This document shows positions 16,061 to 16,106 of a stretch of DNA of 16,106 nt, piece by piece. Origin of the DNA: Euperipatoides rowelli. Lineage: Eukaryota; Onychophora; Udeonychophora; Euonychophora; Peripatopsidae. The notes below the pieces were generated by a model, which had not been told where the DNA came from, ran no database searches, and saw only the letters and a list, made by a program, of their open reading frames with translations. Made by a program: the position numbers and the translations under genes. Positions within the stretch are counted from its first letter, which is position 1. The number at the start of each line of letters is the position of its first letter. The DNA is taken from the NCBI GenBank assembly GCA_003024985.2, contig PXIH01S0023157.1; one strand, 5' to 3'.

Positions 16061-16106
16061 CTGATAAAATACAAATATGACGGACAACAACAGACTATAG
16101 TCCAGC

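Noticed and set aside
15349-16074. Three minus-strand ORFs suggesting a repeat protein
   Set aside because: They follow a minisatellite with unit lengths of 133-142 bp, so the frame shifts between units. Only the micro-exon at 16022-16060 has splice support.
1-16106. CRISPR array, prokaryotic operon or defence system
   Set aside because: No regular short repeat-spacer pattern, no ribosome-binding sites and no dense ORFs. The sequence is eukaryotic in structure.

Overview
The window looks like animal nuclear DNA. It is very AT-rich (about 70% by eye) and full of homopolymer runs. It has no dense bacterial-style genes, but several short open segments bounded by GT-AG splice signals, and it carries animal-type transposable elements (a piggyBac-family transposase, a CR1/L2-like non-LTR reverse transcriptase, a tRNA-derived SINE head and a TTAA-flanked MITE). 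The species cannot be named from the sequence. All gene calls are exon fragments read by eye, and none was checked by a database search.

Layout. 1-2870: AT-rich DNA with no secure gene, a 230-bp imperfect palindrome (456-687) and G-rich repeat relics. 2873-3079: the best host exon (+ strand), a lysine-rich tail followed by ELEEFLGG and a glycine-rich end, which resembles the tail of an AP-3 delta-type adaptor subunit. It may splice to a tiny terminal exon at 9951. 3720-9150: a large composite element. TTAA-flanked, partly matching inverted ends enclose a fossil piggyBac-like transposase that is cut in two (N part 4564-5036, C part 7341-7678) by about 2.3 kb of a minus-strand, 5'-truncated non-LTR retrotransposon (RT 6370-7312). 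The right part also holds a microsatellite and a tRNA-like SINE fragment. 9494-9730: an unidentified 78-aa ORF.

10.4-12.8 kb is a cluster of short exon candidates on both strands. A two-exon + strand gene (11432-11510 joined to 12667-12752, phase-compatible, 54 aa) interleaves with a minus-strand first exon (12277-12135) that lies in its intron. A minus exon at 10573-10485 may belong to the second gene. 13116-13215, 15106-15237 and 16022-16060 are minus-strand exon candidates, perhaps of one further gene. Between them lie a 948-bp TTAA-flanked MITE with internal tandem repeats (13813-14760) and a five-unit minisatellite of about 137 bp (15399-16018).

The main biology visible is transposon nesting, probably inside a host intron, plus a strong, strand-biased excess of the heptamer TACTGTA across the window. 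No complete large gene and no defence system is visible.
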